From NCBI GenBank assembly GCA_017409825.1, contig JAFQRZ010000029.1:1-64000 (forward strand): a stretch of 64,000 bases of DNA, given 5' to 3'. Numbering within the stretch: the stretch's first letter is position 1; every line of letters begins with the position of its first letter. This DNA is from Agathobacter sp. GTDB lineage: Bacteria; Bacillota; Clostridia; Lachnospirales; Lachnospiraceae. The notes under the pieces are model-generated. The model was not told the DNA's origin and made no database searches. It worked only from the letters and a program-made list of their open reading frames with translations. Position numbers and translations under genes: made by a program. This document shows, piece after piece, positions 1-9,600 of this stretch.

Positions 1-21
1 AGTCTTATAAAGGTGATATTA

Positions 22-81
22 CATGAGCCATGCAAAAACTCCGCACAAGAACAGTGCGTCAAACAGTTTGCATGGCTCATG
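22..81. repeat. Long nested inverted repeat
   Basis: Arms at 22-36 and 67-81 are perfect 15-bp inverted copies (catgagccatgcaaa and its complement). A second 5-bp stem (cgcac/gtgcg, 42-46 and 54-58) nests inside. RNA from either strand would fold into a long stem. There is no adjacent T-run, so it is not a standard intrinsic terminator. Function unknown. Confidence 0.75.
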
Positions 82-115
82 ACATTTTATAATCCTGCCC
101 ACATAAGAGAAACGA

Positions 116-146
116 GCATGAAAAGGTTCGCTGGACCTTTTCATGC
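116..146. repeat. 12-bp perfect inverted repeat
   Basis: Positions 116-127 (gcatgaaaaggt) and 135-146 are perfect inverted copies around a 7-nt loop. It lies 35 bp after the larger hairpin at 22-81. No T-run follows. It could be a structured RNA element or a remnant of a short palindromic repeat. Nothing more can be said from one copy. Confidence 0.7.
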
Positions 147-411
147 ATGCTTGGCAACGAAATCCTCGCAATGGTGTCTTTTTGCACACGCACAAAGTGG
201 TGCAGAGTGTAAAACTTTTGACAGACAGAACAAATCATAGAAGCCAGCAGTGTGTTTCTAAGAAAATACGCGTTTTACTTAACCGAGAGAAATTCCCTAG
301 AAGATACAGCGACATATTTTATTTCAAAAGTAACATAAGGCGTCGGCAAATCGGAATATAATAAGTCCCTGCTTTGTGGATTGAATATTTAGTGTAATTT
401 GGTGGAATTTA

Positions 412-441
412 TTGACAAAAACCGCAAGATAAGGGTATACT
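412..441 (+). promoter_or_regulatory. Promoter of nrdR
   Basis: A consensus -35 TTGACA (412-417) and -10 TATACT (436-441) are separated by 18 bp and lie about 46 bp before the nrdR start codon. Confidence 0.75.
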
Positions 442-487
442 TACAGTATATTATTATGCGTAAATTGGCAGAATCGGAGGTGGCATT

Positions 488-937
488 ATGAAATGTCCTT
501 TTTGTAGCAGTGAAAATACTAGAGTAATTGACTCACGTCCAGCAGATGACAACAACTCTATCAGACGTCGTCGTCTTTGTGATGATTGTGGCAAACGTTT
601 TACCACGTATGAAAAAGTGGAAACGATTCCATTGATTGTCATTAAGAAAGATAATATTCGTGAGCAGTATGATCGTTCTAAAATTGAGGGTGGCGTACTT
701 CGTGCATGTCATAAGCGTCCGATTTCTGCAGACCAGATTACCAAATTGGTGGATGATGTTGAAGTAGAAATCTTCAATCGTGAAGAAAAAGAAATTCCAA
801 GTACGGTTATCGGTGAAATCCTTATGGATAAATTAAAAGACTTGGACTCTGTAGCGTATGTTCGTTTTGCATCTGTATATCGTGAATTCAAAGACGTAAA
901 TACATTTATGAACGAATTGAAGAAAATGTTAGGTTAG
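488..937 (+). CDS. nrdR: Transcriptional repressor NrdR
   Basis: NrdR represses ribonucleotide reductase genes when its ATP-cone domain senses high dATP. The 149-residue product has the expected family length. An N-terminal zinc ribbon is visible with Cys pairs at 3/6 and 31/34 (KCPFC and CDDCG), followed by the basic IRRRRLCDDCGKRF segment and an ATP-cone domain from about residue 49 to 139. The start is fixed by CGGAGG seven bases upstream of ATG. The gene has its own promoter at 412-441 and is closed by a strong terminator at 948-982, so it appears monocistronic. No reductase gene lies in the window, so its targets are elsewhere. Identification is firm. Confidence 0.97.
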   Translation: MKCPFCSSENTRVIDSRPADDNNSIRRRRLCDDCGKRFTTYEKVETIPLIVIKKDNIREQYDRSKIEGGVLRACHKRPISADQITKLVDDVEVEIFNREEKEIPSTVIGEILMDKLKDLDSVAYVRFASVYREFKDVNTFMNELKKMLG

Positions 938-947
938 CATTAGTTAG

Positions 948-982
948 GGAAAGAATCTCCCGTCGAGATTCTTTCCTTTTTT
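948..982 (+). terminator. Intrinsic terminator after nrdR
   Basis: A 12-bp perfect stem (948-959 with 965-976) around a 5-nt loop is followed by a T-run at 977-982. Confidence 0.9.
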
Positions 983-1007
983 CCGCGAATAAAAACGAGG
1001 TTATAAG

Positions 1008-1550
1008 ATGAGTATATTTTTTCCAGGAGAATATTTGGATTCCACTTATGTGATTGATTTTGATAAATTGTATCAGGATGGTTATCGTGCGGTTATCTTT
1101 GATGTAGATAATACGTTGGTACCACATGGAGAGCCAGCGGATGAAAGAGCGAAGGAACTATTTGCTCATTTAAAGGAGCTGGGCTATTCCTGTATGCTTC
1201 TTTCCAACAACAAGGAGCCGCGTGTAAAGATGTTCAATGATGTGGTTCAGGTAAATTATATTTTTAAAGCAAATAAACCGATGCCGGCCAATTATAAGAA
1301 AGCGATGGAAATCATGGGAACGACGAAAGAGAATACCTTGTTCGTAGGAGACCAGATTTTTACTGATGTGATGGGTGGCAATTTGGCAGGTATTCGTACC
1401 ATTTTGGTGAAGCCGATTCATCCAAAGGAAGAGATTCAGATTGTATTAAAACGAATACCTGAGAAATTAATCTTGTTTTTCTACAAGATTGCACGTAAAG
1501 TATTTGGTGAAAAGTATGAATCCTCAGTGAAAGCTGAATATAAGAAATAG
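1008..1550 (+). CDS. YqeG-family HAD-IIIA phosphatase
   Basis: This 180-residue protein belongs to the YqeG subgroup of HAD phosphatases, which is widespread in Firmicutes; its physiological substrate is not established. The catalytic DxDxT motif is present as FDVDNTL with Asp32 and Asp34. Motif II is in the LLSNN segment and the acidic motif GDQIFTD completes the active site. A C-terminal basic and hydrophobic stretch (about residues 140-170) is typical of the subgroup. GAGG at 997-1000 sets the ATG at 1008. It lies between nrdR and rpiB on the same strand with a 25-bp gap to rpiB, so it probably shares a transcript with rpiB. The family call is secure, the role unknown. Confidence 0.88.
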   Translation: MSIFFPGEYLDSTYVIDFDKLYQDGYRAVIFDVDNTLVPHGEPADERAKELFAHLKELGYSCMLLSNNKEPRVKMFNDVVQVNYIFKANKPMPANYKKAMEIMGTTKENTLFVGDQIFTDVMGGNLAGIRTILVKPIHPKEEIQIVLKRIPEKLILFFYKIARKVFGEKYESSVKAEYKK

Positions 1551-1575
1551 TATATATTTTTGAAGGAGATTGATT

Positions 1576-2013
1576 ATGAGAATCGCAATTGGCAATGACC
1601 ACGCAGCTACAGCTCTTAAATTTGAGATTATGGAGTATGTAAAAGAATTAGGACATGAAGTAGTAAACTTCGGTACAGATACAAACGATAGCTGCAACTA
1701 TCCAGAAATCGGTGCACGTGTAGGACATGCAGTGGTAGAAGAAGGTTTCGACTGTGGTATCCTTATTTGTGGTACTGGTGTAGGTATTTCTATCGCAGCG
1801 AATAAGGTAAAAGGCGTTCGTGCAGGGGTTTGTTCTGATGTAGCAACTGCACATTTAATCAAAGAACACAACAACGCCAATATTATCGCATTTGGTGCAC
1901 GTATTGTAGGTACGGAACTTGCAAAAGATATCGTAAAAGCATATTTGGAAGCTGAATTTATGGGTGGAAGACACCAGATGCGTGTAGATATGATATCAGA
2001 CCTTGAAAAATAG
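1576..2013 (+). CDS. rpiB: Ribose-5-phosphate isomerase B
   Basis: RpiB interconverts ribose 5-phosphate and ribulose 5-phosphate in the pentose phosphate pathway; some members of this RpiB/LacAB family act on allose or galactose phosphates instead. The 145-residue length is right. The N-terminal IAIGNDHAA phosphate-binding start, the catalytic Cys in ICGTGVGISIAANK and the HQMRVD tail are all visible. An in-frame TTG lies six bases upstream, but AAGGAGA (1563-1569) is placed correctly for the ATG at 1576, so I use that start. No allose or galactose genes are nearby, so the pentose phosphate role is the default reading. Confidence 0.93.
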   Translation: MRIAIGNDHAATALKFEIMEYVKELGHEVVNFGTDTNDSCNYPEIGARVGHAVVEEGFDCGILICGTGVGISIAANKVKGVRAGVCSDVATAHLIKEHNNANIIAFGARIVGTELAKDIVKAYLEAEFMGGRHQMRVDMISDLEK

Positions 2014-2054
2014 GCGAAAAATACCATTTTTCCGGTATTTCAAGCAAAAATAAG

Positions 2055-2083
2055 TTGAAATATAGCTTGTTTTATAGTAGAAT
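2055..2083 (+). promoter_or_regulatory. Promoter of efp
   Basis: TTGAAA (2055-2060) and TAGAAT (2078-2083) with 17-bp spacing lie 46 bp before the efp start. Confidence 0.65.
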
Positions 2084-2129
2084 AGTCAAAGAATTGTGCA
2101 AACACAAAATTTAAGGAGGAAGATCGTAA

Positions 2130-2687
2130 ATGGTAACAGCAGGCGATTTTAGAAATGGTATGACCATCGAATATGATGGAAATATCTGTCAGGTTATTGA
2201 ATTCCAGCATGTAAAACCTGGTAAAGGTGCAGCATTCGTTAGAACAAAATTACGTAATATCATCAGTGGCGGTATTGTAGAAACATCTTTCCGTCCAACA
2301 GAAAAATTCCCACAGGCTCGTATCGATAGAAAAGATATGCAGTACTTATATGGTGATGATGATTTCTACAACTTCATGGACGTAGAAACTTATGACCAGA
2401 TTAGCTTAACAAAGGAATCTGTTGGTGATGCTCTTAAATTCGTAAAAGAAAACGAAATGTGTAAAATATGTTCACACAATGGTAACGTTTTCGCAGTAGA
2501 ACCACCATTGTTCGTAGAATTAGAAATCACAGATACAGAACCAGGTTTCAAGGGCGATACAGCTACAGGTGCTACAAAACCAGCTATCGTTGAAACTGGT
2601 GCAAAAGTTATGGTTCCATTATTCGTTGAAATTGGAAACGTAATTAAGATTGATACTAGAACAGGTGAATACCTCAGCCGTGTATAA
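2130..2687 (+). CDS. efp: Elongation factor P
   Basis: EF-P binds stalled ribosomes between the P and E sites and promotes peptide bond formation at polyproline stretches. The 185-residue product shows the three OB-like domains of the family in the usual order. The modification loop KPGKGAAF places the tip lysine at residue 32. The C-terminal signature around [11 protein letters not shown] is complete. AAGGAGGA precedes the ATG. The gene has its own promoter and a strong terminator at 2704-2732. It may matter locally because the amylopullulanase at 6.6 kb carries a proline-rich repeat (PPVEPEDP); that link is inference only. Confidence 0.97.
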   Translation: MVTAGDFRNGMTIEYDGNICQVIEFQHVKPGKGAAFVRTKLRNIISGGIVETSFRPTEKFPQARIDRKDMQYLYGDDDFYNFMDVETYDQISLTKESVGDALKFVKENEMCKICSHNGNVFAVEPPLFVELEITDTEPGFKGDTATGATKPAIVETGAKVMVPLFVEIGNVIKIDTRTGEYLSRV

Positions 2688-2703
2688 TCAATAATAACTT
2701 AAG

Positions 2704-2732
2704 TCGGGACGCGCAAAGCGCCCCGATTTTTT
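2704..2732. terminator. Bidirectional terminator between efp and flippase
   Basis: A GC-rich stem-loop (2704-2726, tcggg and gcgc arms around aaa) is followed by T6 at 2727-2732. The convergent flippase gene ends at 2731 inside it, so it probably serves both genes. Confidence 0.85.
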
Positions 2733-4059
2733 ATTGTTTACATTTGGCGTTTACGACCCAAATCAATTCCCCAGTTACTACTACTGCAGCCACAATCATC
2801 GAAATGATATATGCATACATTCCATACGCAGGGACGAGAAACCAGATTGCGAGGATTCTCACAGCACAGCCGGACAGATTGCATGCCAGTGTCAATGAAG
2901 CATAGCCTAGACCGTTTACAATGCTGCTGAGCAGACTGGAGGTGTACATAAATGGGCAGAGGATGCTTAATGTGCGGATATAAAATCCGGCCAACGCATT
3001 GTCGAAGATGTAGGTGCCAAACCAGTCGGCGGATAATAAGAATAAGAAGGTACATAAGGAGCCTAATGCGACACCGCAGCACAGGGCTCCTTTTATTGTG
3101 TCTAAAACAGCACAGATATCGCCTTTGGACTTGGTTTCTGAGATGCGTGGAAGCAAAAGGACGGACAGGGAATTGGTGATGGCAGAAGGAAAAAAGATGA
3201 CCGAAAGTGCCATGCCAGTCAGGATGCCGAAATGTCCGAGTGCTTCGTCAGATGTGTAGCCAAATGCCATGAGCTGTTGTGGAAGTAAGAGGTTTTCCAA
3301 GCTGTGGCTTAGTGTCATGAGAACGTGGTTTAAGGTTAGGGGAATCGCCATAATGCTTAAGTTTTTCAGCGGTTGTGTAATGATGCTGGATAAAGTGCCT
3401 TTGTTTGCAGATGAGTTATGGAAAATTGCACCCTTGTCAGTGAGGAGATAAGCTGTAATATTGACCAATAGCCCTGCGAGTTCGCCGATGACCAGGCCCC
3501 AAACGGCATGAATCGGTTCCAAAGGGCGGCCCTCTTCCTGTAAGACCTGATAAATGAATAAGGTTCCGAATACCCTTACTAATTGCTCCGTAATCTGGCA
3601 GATGGCAGGCGGAATCGAATTTTTTTGGCCATAGTAATAACCGTTGAAGCAGGCGTGGATTGCAGCAGGAATTAGTGAATAACTCATAAGCTGGAGCAGT
3701 TCTAAGGTGCGAGGTTCTTTTAAAATGTCGGAAGCAATCCGAGGTGCCAGACTATGTACAAATAACGCTAAAATACCAGCTAATGCTACCGATAAAAGCA
3801 TACCGCAATACAAATATCTACGAGAGGATTTTTCCGACGCGACATAGCGAGAAATAGCGGTCTGGATACCACTTGCGGATACGGCTAAGCAGAGGGAAAA
3901 GACTGGAAAAATTAGTTGATATAAACCTAGTCCGCTAGCACCAATGGTTCGCGACAGGAATATTCTATAAAAGAAGCCCAGTATTCTGCTTATGATACCA
4001 GCACCGGTAAGTAATACGGTGCCGAGGATTAAGGGGTGTTTTTTTATTTGAGAAAGAAT
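2731..4059 (-). CDS. MurJ/SpoVB-like lipid-linked sugar flippase
   Basis: This is a polysaccharide-biosynthesis/MATE-superfamily membrane protein that would flip a lipid-linked saccharide across the membrane. The first in-frame ATG, GTG or TTG gives only about 360 residues starting at 3813, but the frame stays open to 4083 and encodes the conserved family N-terminus (KKHPLILGT, then GAGIISRILGFFYRIFLSR and SASGIQTAISRYVA). No standard start codon exists in that extension. A strong GGAGG (4068-4072) is followed eight bases later by ATT at 4059, so I infer an AUU start giving 442 residues, the normal family length. About 12-14 hydrophobic segments are visible. It is divergent from the cysteine desulfurase gene. 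The function is firm at family level; the start codon is inferred. Confidence 0.8.
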   Translation of the reverse strand: MLSQIKKHPLILGTVLLTGAGIISRILGFFYRIFLSRTIGASGLGLYQLIFPVFSLCLAVSASGIQTAISRYVASEKSSRRYLYCGMLLSVALAGILALFVHSLAPRIASDILKEPRTLELLQLMSYSLIPAAIHACFNGYYYGQKNSIPPAICQITEQLVRVFGTLFIYQVLQEEGRPLEPIHAVWGLVIGELAGLLVNITAYLLTDKGAIFHNSSANKGTLSSIITQPLKNLSIMAIPLTLNHVLMTLSHSLENLLLPQQLMAFGYTSDEALGHFGILTGMALSVIFFPSAITNSLSVLLLPRISETKSKGDICAVLDTIKGALCCGVALGSLCTFLFLLSADWFGTYIFDNALAGFYIRTLSILCPFMYTSSLLSSIVNGLGYASLTLACNLSGCAVRILAIWFLVPAYGMYAYIISMIVAAVVVTGELIWVVNAKCKQ

Positions 4060-4115
4060 AACGAATACCTCCGAAATGGGGCTTTAATATTAGTATATGT
4101 GGAGAGGTGAATTGT

Positions 4116-5291
4116 ATGAACAATCGAATCTATCTGGATCATGCAGCTACAACAGATATGTTACCAGAGGTCGCCTATGCCATGGAGCCATATTATATCA
4201 AGAAATATGGGAATGCATCCGCCACATATGAGTTAGGGGCAGAGGCGAAACGTGCAATTGAACTTGCAAGAGAGTCTATAGCTGCAAGCATTCATGCAAA
4301 ACCAAGTGAGATATTTTTTACATCAGGAGGAAGTGAAGCGGATAATTGGGCGGTAAAAGGCATGGCAGGCGAGCGAAAACAGCAAGGGAAGCATGTTGTT
4401 ACATCAAAAATCGAGCATCATGCAATACTACATTCCTGTGAGCATTTGGAGAAATTAGGATATCGCGTATCGTATTTAGATGTAGACCAAGAAGGAATTG
4501 TGAAAATGGCAGATTTGGAGCAACTAATAAGAGCTGGAGAAAGAAGCCACCAATTACAAGATAAGATTACCTTGATTTCGATTATGTACGGAAATAACGA
4601 GGTTGGAACGCTACAGCCGGTGGAAGAAATCGGAGCTTTGGCAAGAAAACATCAGATTCCGTTTCATACGGATGCGGTGCAGGCGGTGGGGCAGGTGCCG
4701 ATTTCAGTGAAACGCCTGCCGATAGATATGCTTAGTTCCAGTGCGCACAAATTTCATGGGCCGAAAGGTGTGGGGTTTTTGTATGTGAGAGAAGGAGTAA
4801 ACCTGCCTTCCTTTATCCATGGTGGCGGTCAGGAAAGCGGAAAAAGAGCTGGGACGGAGAATGTAGCTGGGATTGTGGGGATGGCGAAGGCTTTGTCTAT
4901 AGCAACGAAAGAAGTGGAGAGAAAGGCGAAGGAAGTAGCTGGGTTACGAAATTACTTCATAAAGAGAGTGATGCAGGAAATCCCAGAGGTTCGACTAAAC
5001 GGGCATAGTAAGAAACGATTGCCAGGAAATGCCAATCTATCATTTCATGGTGTTTCAGGAACCGCATTGCTTGTTTTGTTAGAAGAAGAGGGGATATATG
5101 CTTCCGCAGGGTCTGCCTGCAGTGCGGGCTCCACTCGTCTTTCTCACGTGATAAAAGCGATAGCTGTGCCAAAAGAATACGCCTATGGCACCATCCGATT
5201 TACCTTGGGGCGAGAAACCACACGGGAGGAATTGGATAGAACCATAAGCGTTTTAAAAAAATCTGTAAAAATTCTTCGCCAGGAAGAATAA
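4116..5291 (+). CDS. Cysteine desulfurase (IscS/NifS family)
   Basis: The enzyme removes sulfur from cysteine as a persulfide using pyridoxal phosphate, for iron-sulfur clusters or tRNA thiolation. The 391-residue protein begins NNRIYLDHAATT, has SSAHKFHGPKG containing the PLP lysine, and has GSACSAGST containing the persulfide cysteine. This active-site loop fits the IscS/NifS class rather than SufS. An in-frame GTG lies nine bases upstream, but GGAGAGG at 4101-4107 is spaced for the ATG at 4116. No iscU or thiI follows; the next gene is convergent and begins nine bases after this stop. The sulfur acceptor therefore cannot be read from context. Confidence 0.93.
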   Translation: MNNRIYLDHAATTDMLPEVAYAMEPYYIKKYGNASATYELGAEAKRAIELARESIAASIHAKPSEIFFTSGGSEADNWAVKGMAGERKQQGKHVVTSKIEHHAILHSCEHLEKLGYRVSYLDVDQEGIVKMADLEQLIRAGERSHQLQDKITLISIMYGNNEVGTLQPVEEIGALARKHQIPFHTDAVQAVGQVPISVKRLPIDMLSSSAHKFHGPKGVGFLYVREGVNLPSFIHGGGQESGKRAGTENVAGIVGMAKALSIATKEVERKAKEVAGLRNYFIKRVMQEIPEVRLNGHSKKRLPGNANLSFHGVSGTALLVLLEEEGIYASAGSACSAGSTRLSHVIKAIAVPKEYAYGTIRFTLGRETTREELDRTISVLKKSVKILRQEE

Positions 5292-5299
5292 AATGCATA

Positions 5300-6145
5300 T
5301 TATAGAGTAGGGATAAAGTTTCGTATGGCGGCTCCGACACCATCCTCATTGTTTGAAGTGGTGATGTAATCGGCGATTGCTTTGATGTCATCCGATGCAT
5401 TTCCCATAGCAACCCCTACACCAGCGGCGTTTATCATAGAAAAATCGTTTTCGGAATCCCCCATTGCCATGGTGTGTTCGAGGTCTGTGCCAAGATAAGA
5501 GGCAAGAATTGCTAATCCTTCTCGTTTGGTAACGCCAGCCTTACTAATCTCAAAGTTGTTGAAACCGCCGCAAACAACTTCAATTTCCGAATTTGCCTTA
5601 AGAAATCTCAAGGTTTCATCGCGGTGAAGGAAGGTTCCGTCTGGCTGTGGATAGAAATTCAAGTTGATTTTTTGAATCTTTTTGCCACAGTCATTTACAT
5701 AAGCCATCAAATCCTCAACAGTGGTACGGGTGGCAATCATGTAATTGCGTAAAGATTCGGGCACGTCCAAACGCCCAATGTTTTCTCTGCATCGAATCGG
5801 AGTGAATCCAACTCCGTCTGTATAGATATCGATATGAATTTCCCTAGCTAATATCCAATCCATAATTGGTTTGACGGTTGCGATATCCATTCCATCTTCA
5901 TGGAGACATTCCTTTCCATCAATGCGGTAAATGGAAGCACCATTGGTTGTAAGTGCGTATTCAATCGCAGTGTCCTTAATCTGGTCAAAAGGGAGTCCGT
6001 TAAAAGGACGACCTGTGGAAATAACAATTTTGACACCTTGTGCAGCAGCACGGTTTAGTTCCGCCTTGGTCATAGGTGTGATGATGCCATCTTTGTTAAA
6101 TAGTGTGCCGTCTAGGTCGAGGGCGATGAGTTTGATTTCTTTCAT
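5300..6145 (-). CDS. Cof-type HAD-IIB sugar/nucleotide phosphatase
   Basis: This 281-residue protein is a Cof-like HAD-superfamily IIB hydrolase, a group that dephosphorylates sugar phosphates, flavins or nucleotides in the cytoplasm. The N-terminus has LIALDLDGTLFNKDG with the nucleophile and acid Asp residues. ISTGRPF supplies motif II, the basic residue of motif III lies before GLAILASYLG, and GDSENDFSMI is motif IV. A longer open frame extends upstream across the tRNA-Met gene, so I start at the ATG at 6145, which has AAAGG upstream and begins the conserved MKEIKLIALDLD. It converges on the cysteine desulfurase. The substrate is unknown. Confidence 0.9.
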   Translation of the reverse strand: MKEIKLIALDLDGTLFNKDGIITPMTKAELNRAAAQGVKIVISTGRPFNGLPFDQIKDTAIEYALTTNGASIYRIDGKECLHEDGMDIATVKPIMDWILAREIHIDIYTDGVGFTPIRCRENIGRLDVPESLRNYMIATRTTVEDLMAYVNDCGKKIQKINLNFYPQPDGTFLHRDETLRFLKANSEIEVVCGGFNNFEISKAGVTKREGLAILASYLGTDLEHTMAMGDSENDFSMINAAGVGVAMGNASDDIKAIADYITTSNNEDGVGAAIRNFIPTL

Positions 6146-6206
6146 GGATAAGAGCACCTTTCTTGTGGAAATTATATCGTGATTATATTTATTGCGTTCT
6201 GCGGGT

Positions 6207-6239
6207 AATAAAAAACCACTTGGTTTTATCCAAGTGGTT
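6207..6239 (-). terminator. Terminator after tRNA-Val/tRNA-Met transcript
   Basis: A perfect 10-bp stem (6214-6223 with 6230-6239) is followed, in the minus direction, by a T-run at 6207-6213. Confidence 0.88.
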
Positions 6240-6241
6240 AG

Positions 6242-6315
6242 TAGCGAGAGGGGGATTCGAACCCTCGACACTACGGGTATGAACCGTATGCTCTAGCCAA
6301 CTGAGCTATCTCGCC
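6242..6315 (-). tRNA. tRNA-Met (anticodon CAT)
   Basis: The 74-nt sequence folds into a cloverleaf with acceptor stem GGCGAGA/TCTCGCT, D-arm TAGCTCAGTTGGCTAGAGCA and anticodon stem TACGG/CCGTA with loop TTCATAC. T-loop GGTTCGAATCC is canonical. The D-arm is of elongator type. A CAT anticodon could also be the lysidine-modified isoleucine tRNA, which sequence alone does not exclude. CCA is not encoded. Confidence 0.93.
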
Positions 6316-6345
6316 ATGGTATTTAATTATCACATTTCAGTGAAG

Positions 6346-6418
6346 TGGGACCAACAGGGCTCGAACCTGTGACCCCCTGCTTGTAAGGCAGGTGCTCTCC
6401 CAGCTGAGCTATGATCCC
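6346..6418 (-). tRNA. tRNA-Val (anticodon TAC)
   Basis: The 73-nt cloverleaf has acceptor stem GGGATCA/TGGTCCC, anticodon stem CCTGC/GCAGG with loop CTTACAA and a standard T-arm. It is transcribed ahead of tRNA-Met from the promoter at 6449-6477. CCA is not encoded. Confidence 0.95.
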
Positions 6419-6448
6419 AAGGTGTCGTTGTTTACCAGCGACTTGATT

Positions 6449-6477
6449 AGTATAACTTGTCCCAAAGTAAATGTCAA
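6449..6477 (-). promoter_or_regulatory. Promoter of the tRNA pair
   Basis: On the minus strand, TTGACA (6477-6472) and TATACT (6454-6449) are separated by exactly 17 bp, a near-consensus sigma-A promoter. Confidence 0.88.
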
Positions 6478-6547
6478 CAACTTTTTTGTAAAAAATTTAA
6501 GAAATTATAAATGGATTGTGAAAAATGGAATTTTGTACAAAAACTAT

Positions 6548-6631
6548 CGAAAAGTTTCGTAAACTTGTCCAATTTATTTTTTGTATTTTTTGAAGTACAA
6601 TATAGTTACGAAAATATGCGAAAACATATCG
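6548..6631 (+). promoter_or_regulatory. Candidate operator and promoter of amylopullulanase gene
   Basis: CGAAAAGTTTCG at 6548-6559 is a dyad (CGAAA-AG-TTTCG). A weak -10 TACAAT is at 6596-6601, and a second small inverted repeat (ATATG/CATAT, 6614-6629) lies before the start. CGAAA-type dyads are common operators of LacI/CcpA-family regulators of starch genes, so sugar control is plausible but inferred. No regulator gene is adjacent. Confidence 0.4.
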
Positions 6632-6660
6632 TGAGGAGCGATAAGGAAAGGTAGGAAGCT

Positions 6661-9600
6661 ATGAAAGGAAAGAGTCACAAGAGATTTGGAATGCAGATTC
6701 TCAAAAGAGTAACGAGCGCAGTGCTGGTAGCAGTGATGTTCTTTACTATGGTGGGAATTTATATTCCAGCGGAGACGTTTAAGGCGGCGGATGGTGTAAC
6801 AGTAACATTACATTTTGCAAAACCGACTTATATGGATTCGTCAAGAACTAATTTATATGTATGGGGCGTTGAAGGTGGCGATGTCGCTGCTTGGCCAGGT
6901 TTGAACATGACAGCGAATACAGAAAATTCTGCTTCATTTACAAGTGGAGGAGAGTCATGCAACTGGTATACCGTGACGATACAGAACTATACGAAAAAAG
7001 GATTGAACTGTATAGTAGATTCTTATCAGGGGTCGGATGAAAAGAAATCTTATGACAAACTTGTGATATCTGACAGTTTGACACAGGATTATGAATGTTG
7101 GATAACTATGGGCGGATGGAGTGAGTCCGACGAAAATGGAATGTGGAAGTTTGAGTTGATTACAACTACTGACGCTCCTACGGGCTGGGTGAAAAGTGAA
7201 CCCGACAACACCGAATACAACTACACCCTTTACGTAGCAGATACCATAGAAGATAAATGGGATGATGCAGATTCAAAGGTTCATACATGGAGTGTAGGGG
7301 AAGGCGGAACGGATCGCACATTAGAGGAGACAAATGAAACCTGGAAAGGTGGAAAATGGCGTAAGGTAGAGTTTACAGGAAAAGCCAACATTGGTTTCAT
7401 ATTGGCGGAAAAGAGTTGGAAATGGCAGACTGAGAACATAATGCATACGAATACGACTGGTGCGGACCAGACGATTTATTATGTAAATGGAACGGTATAT
7501 ACTGATTTGGCAAGTGTGCCAGATTTGAGTGTAGATCACTATGCATTTATTGAGTATGGTGGAGAGGCACCATACGGAGCGACTGCTTTTGCATGGGGGA
7601 CAGGATATTCTAAGATTGTAAATGGTTCAGATTGGGGACTCTTTGTTCCATTTAGAGAAACTGCAGATGGAACTTATATTGCGAAGATTCCAGTGAAATC
7701 AAATGGTGGGGAAGACATGAAGTTTGGATTCCTTGTGAATTCAGCACCAAATTTTGATAACACTACAAAATATAGTGGCGATTTATATCATACAATAGAT
7801 GGCGACATTGGCTATTCTAAGGCGGTATTCTCTGGTGGTGCAATTGTAAAAGACAGTACAAGCATTAAGAGTAGTGAAGTGCATCGTAAGAATGGAGAGA
7901 TTATTTTCCATTATAGAGACAATGCGGTTTTTGGAAAAACTGGTGTTGGAAACTTGGGTGAAAACGCAAGTGTAAAGGTAAATGTAATTGAAAAGACAGA
8001 TACTGCACAGTCACAGGTTACCTCTTATGCAATGGAATATGATAAAGCAACAAGTTCTTATACATATTCATTAACATTAAAGGATGATACAGACTATTAC
8101 TATTACTATACCGTAAATGGTGCAGAAGTAGCGGATAACAATACAACCAGAAAAGTAGAACTAGATGGCAAAACCTACAGTTATAACCGCAATAAGGTAT
8201 ATAACGTAGCGGTTGGAGCAGAGCTGTTCTATTCTAATATGGATTATGACCAGAGTAATCTGATTTGTATTTCTTATGGTCCAGCAACAATCAAGGATAG
8301 TTTGGATGGGTTCAAATTAGAACATGTTTATTTGGATTTATCTGAACTGGGCTTAGGCAGCAGAGTAGAAGTAAGTAAAGATTTATTGACTATGGATGAT
8401 AGCAATAATGAAATTAGAATTACTTTTGGTTGTGCAGATACTGTAGAACCAGGTACCAAGAAGATTAAAGTTACCTTGGTAGATGACTGCGATGGTGAAT
8501 ATGTAGGGGAAGCTAATGTAAATGTAACAGCAAGAAATAAACAGGCAAATGATTTTGACTGGGATGAAGCGATTATTTACTTTGCAGTAACAGACCGCTT
8601 CTATGATGGTAATCCAAATAATAATACAGTAATAGATGATGGACAGCAGACAACCGCTTATGACAAGACAAATCCACTTGGTATTCATGGTGGTGACTTT
8701 GCTGGTTTAACTGAAAAATTAGATTATTTAGAAGAATTAGGTGTAAATACCATTTGGATTACACCGATTGTAGATAATATCGATGAATTAGTAGATGGAA
8801 ATAATAAATCATCTGCTTACCATGGTTATTGGGCAGAGGATTTTGAAACATTGAATCCTCATTTGGGTACGGAAGAAGAATTTGTAACATTGTTGGAGGA
8901 AGTGCACAAACGTGGCATGAAAATTATGGTCGACGTAGTGCTAAATCATCCAGGCTATGAAACAGATGATATCTTTAATAATAAATTGGATTCTGGACAT
9001 AAAGATGCAGGTGGCAATACTGTGTATGATGATATGATTCGTGCGGATGCAGATGTTGTTGCGGATGACGATGAAAAGATGGAGCTTTCTGGATTGCCAG
9101 ATTTCATGACAGAAGATCCAGAAGTAAGAGCGCTTTTAATTGCATGGCAGACTTCATGGATTCAAAAGTATGAAGAACATATTGATTACTTCCGTGTAGA
9201 TACAGTAAAACATGTTGATGATGCTACTTGGGTAGAGTTCAAGAATGAAATTACAAAAATTAATTCTAGATTTAAGTTAATTGGCGAATATTACGATGCC
9301 GGTTATTTAAATGATTACGGCCAGCTTGGAACTGGAATGATGGATTCTATTTTGGATTTCCATTTTAATGATATTTTATCAAAGGTATCACAGGAAAATC
9401 TTTCTGAGATTGAAAAAGCATTACAAGAACGTAATGCAACATTAAACAATGTTGAAATGATGGGCTCATTCTTAAGCAGCCATGATGAAGATGGTTTCTT
9501 ATATACATTGATTCAGAATGAGAAAAACAAGAATGAAGAGTGGGCAAAGAACCAGATGAAGGTAGCTGTTACCTATCAGATGACAGCCAAAGGTCAGCCA

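Larger units (their letters stand above)
1..411. other. Gene-free leader region with hairpins
   Basis: I see no convincing gene here. Short open frames exist on the plus strand but none has a good ribosome binding site or a recognisable product. The region contains two strong inverted repeats (22-81 and 116-146), annotated separately, and then AT-rich sequence leading into the nrdR promoter. It may be the 3' flank or untranslated leader of a gene outside the window. Confidence 0.5.

Noticed and set aside
13-361. Two overlapping plus-strand open frames (75 and 72 codons)
   Set aside because: They lack ribosome binding sites, cover the hairpins, and give Cys/His/Phe-rich products with no family resemblance.
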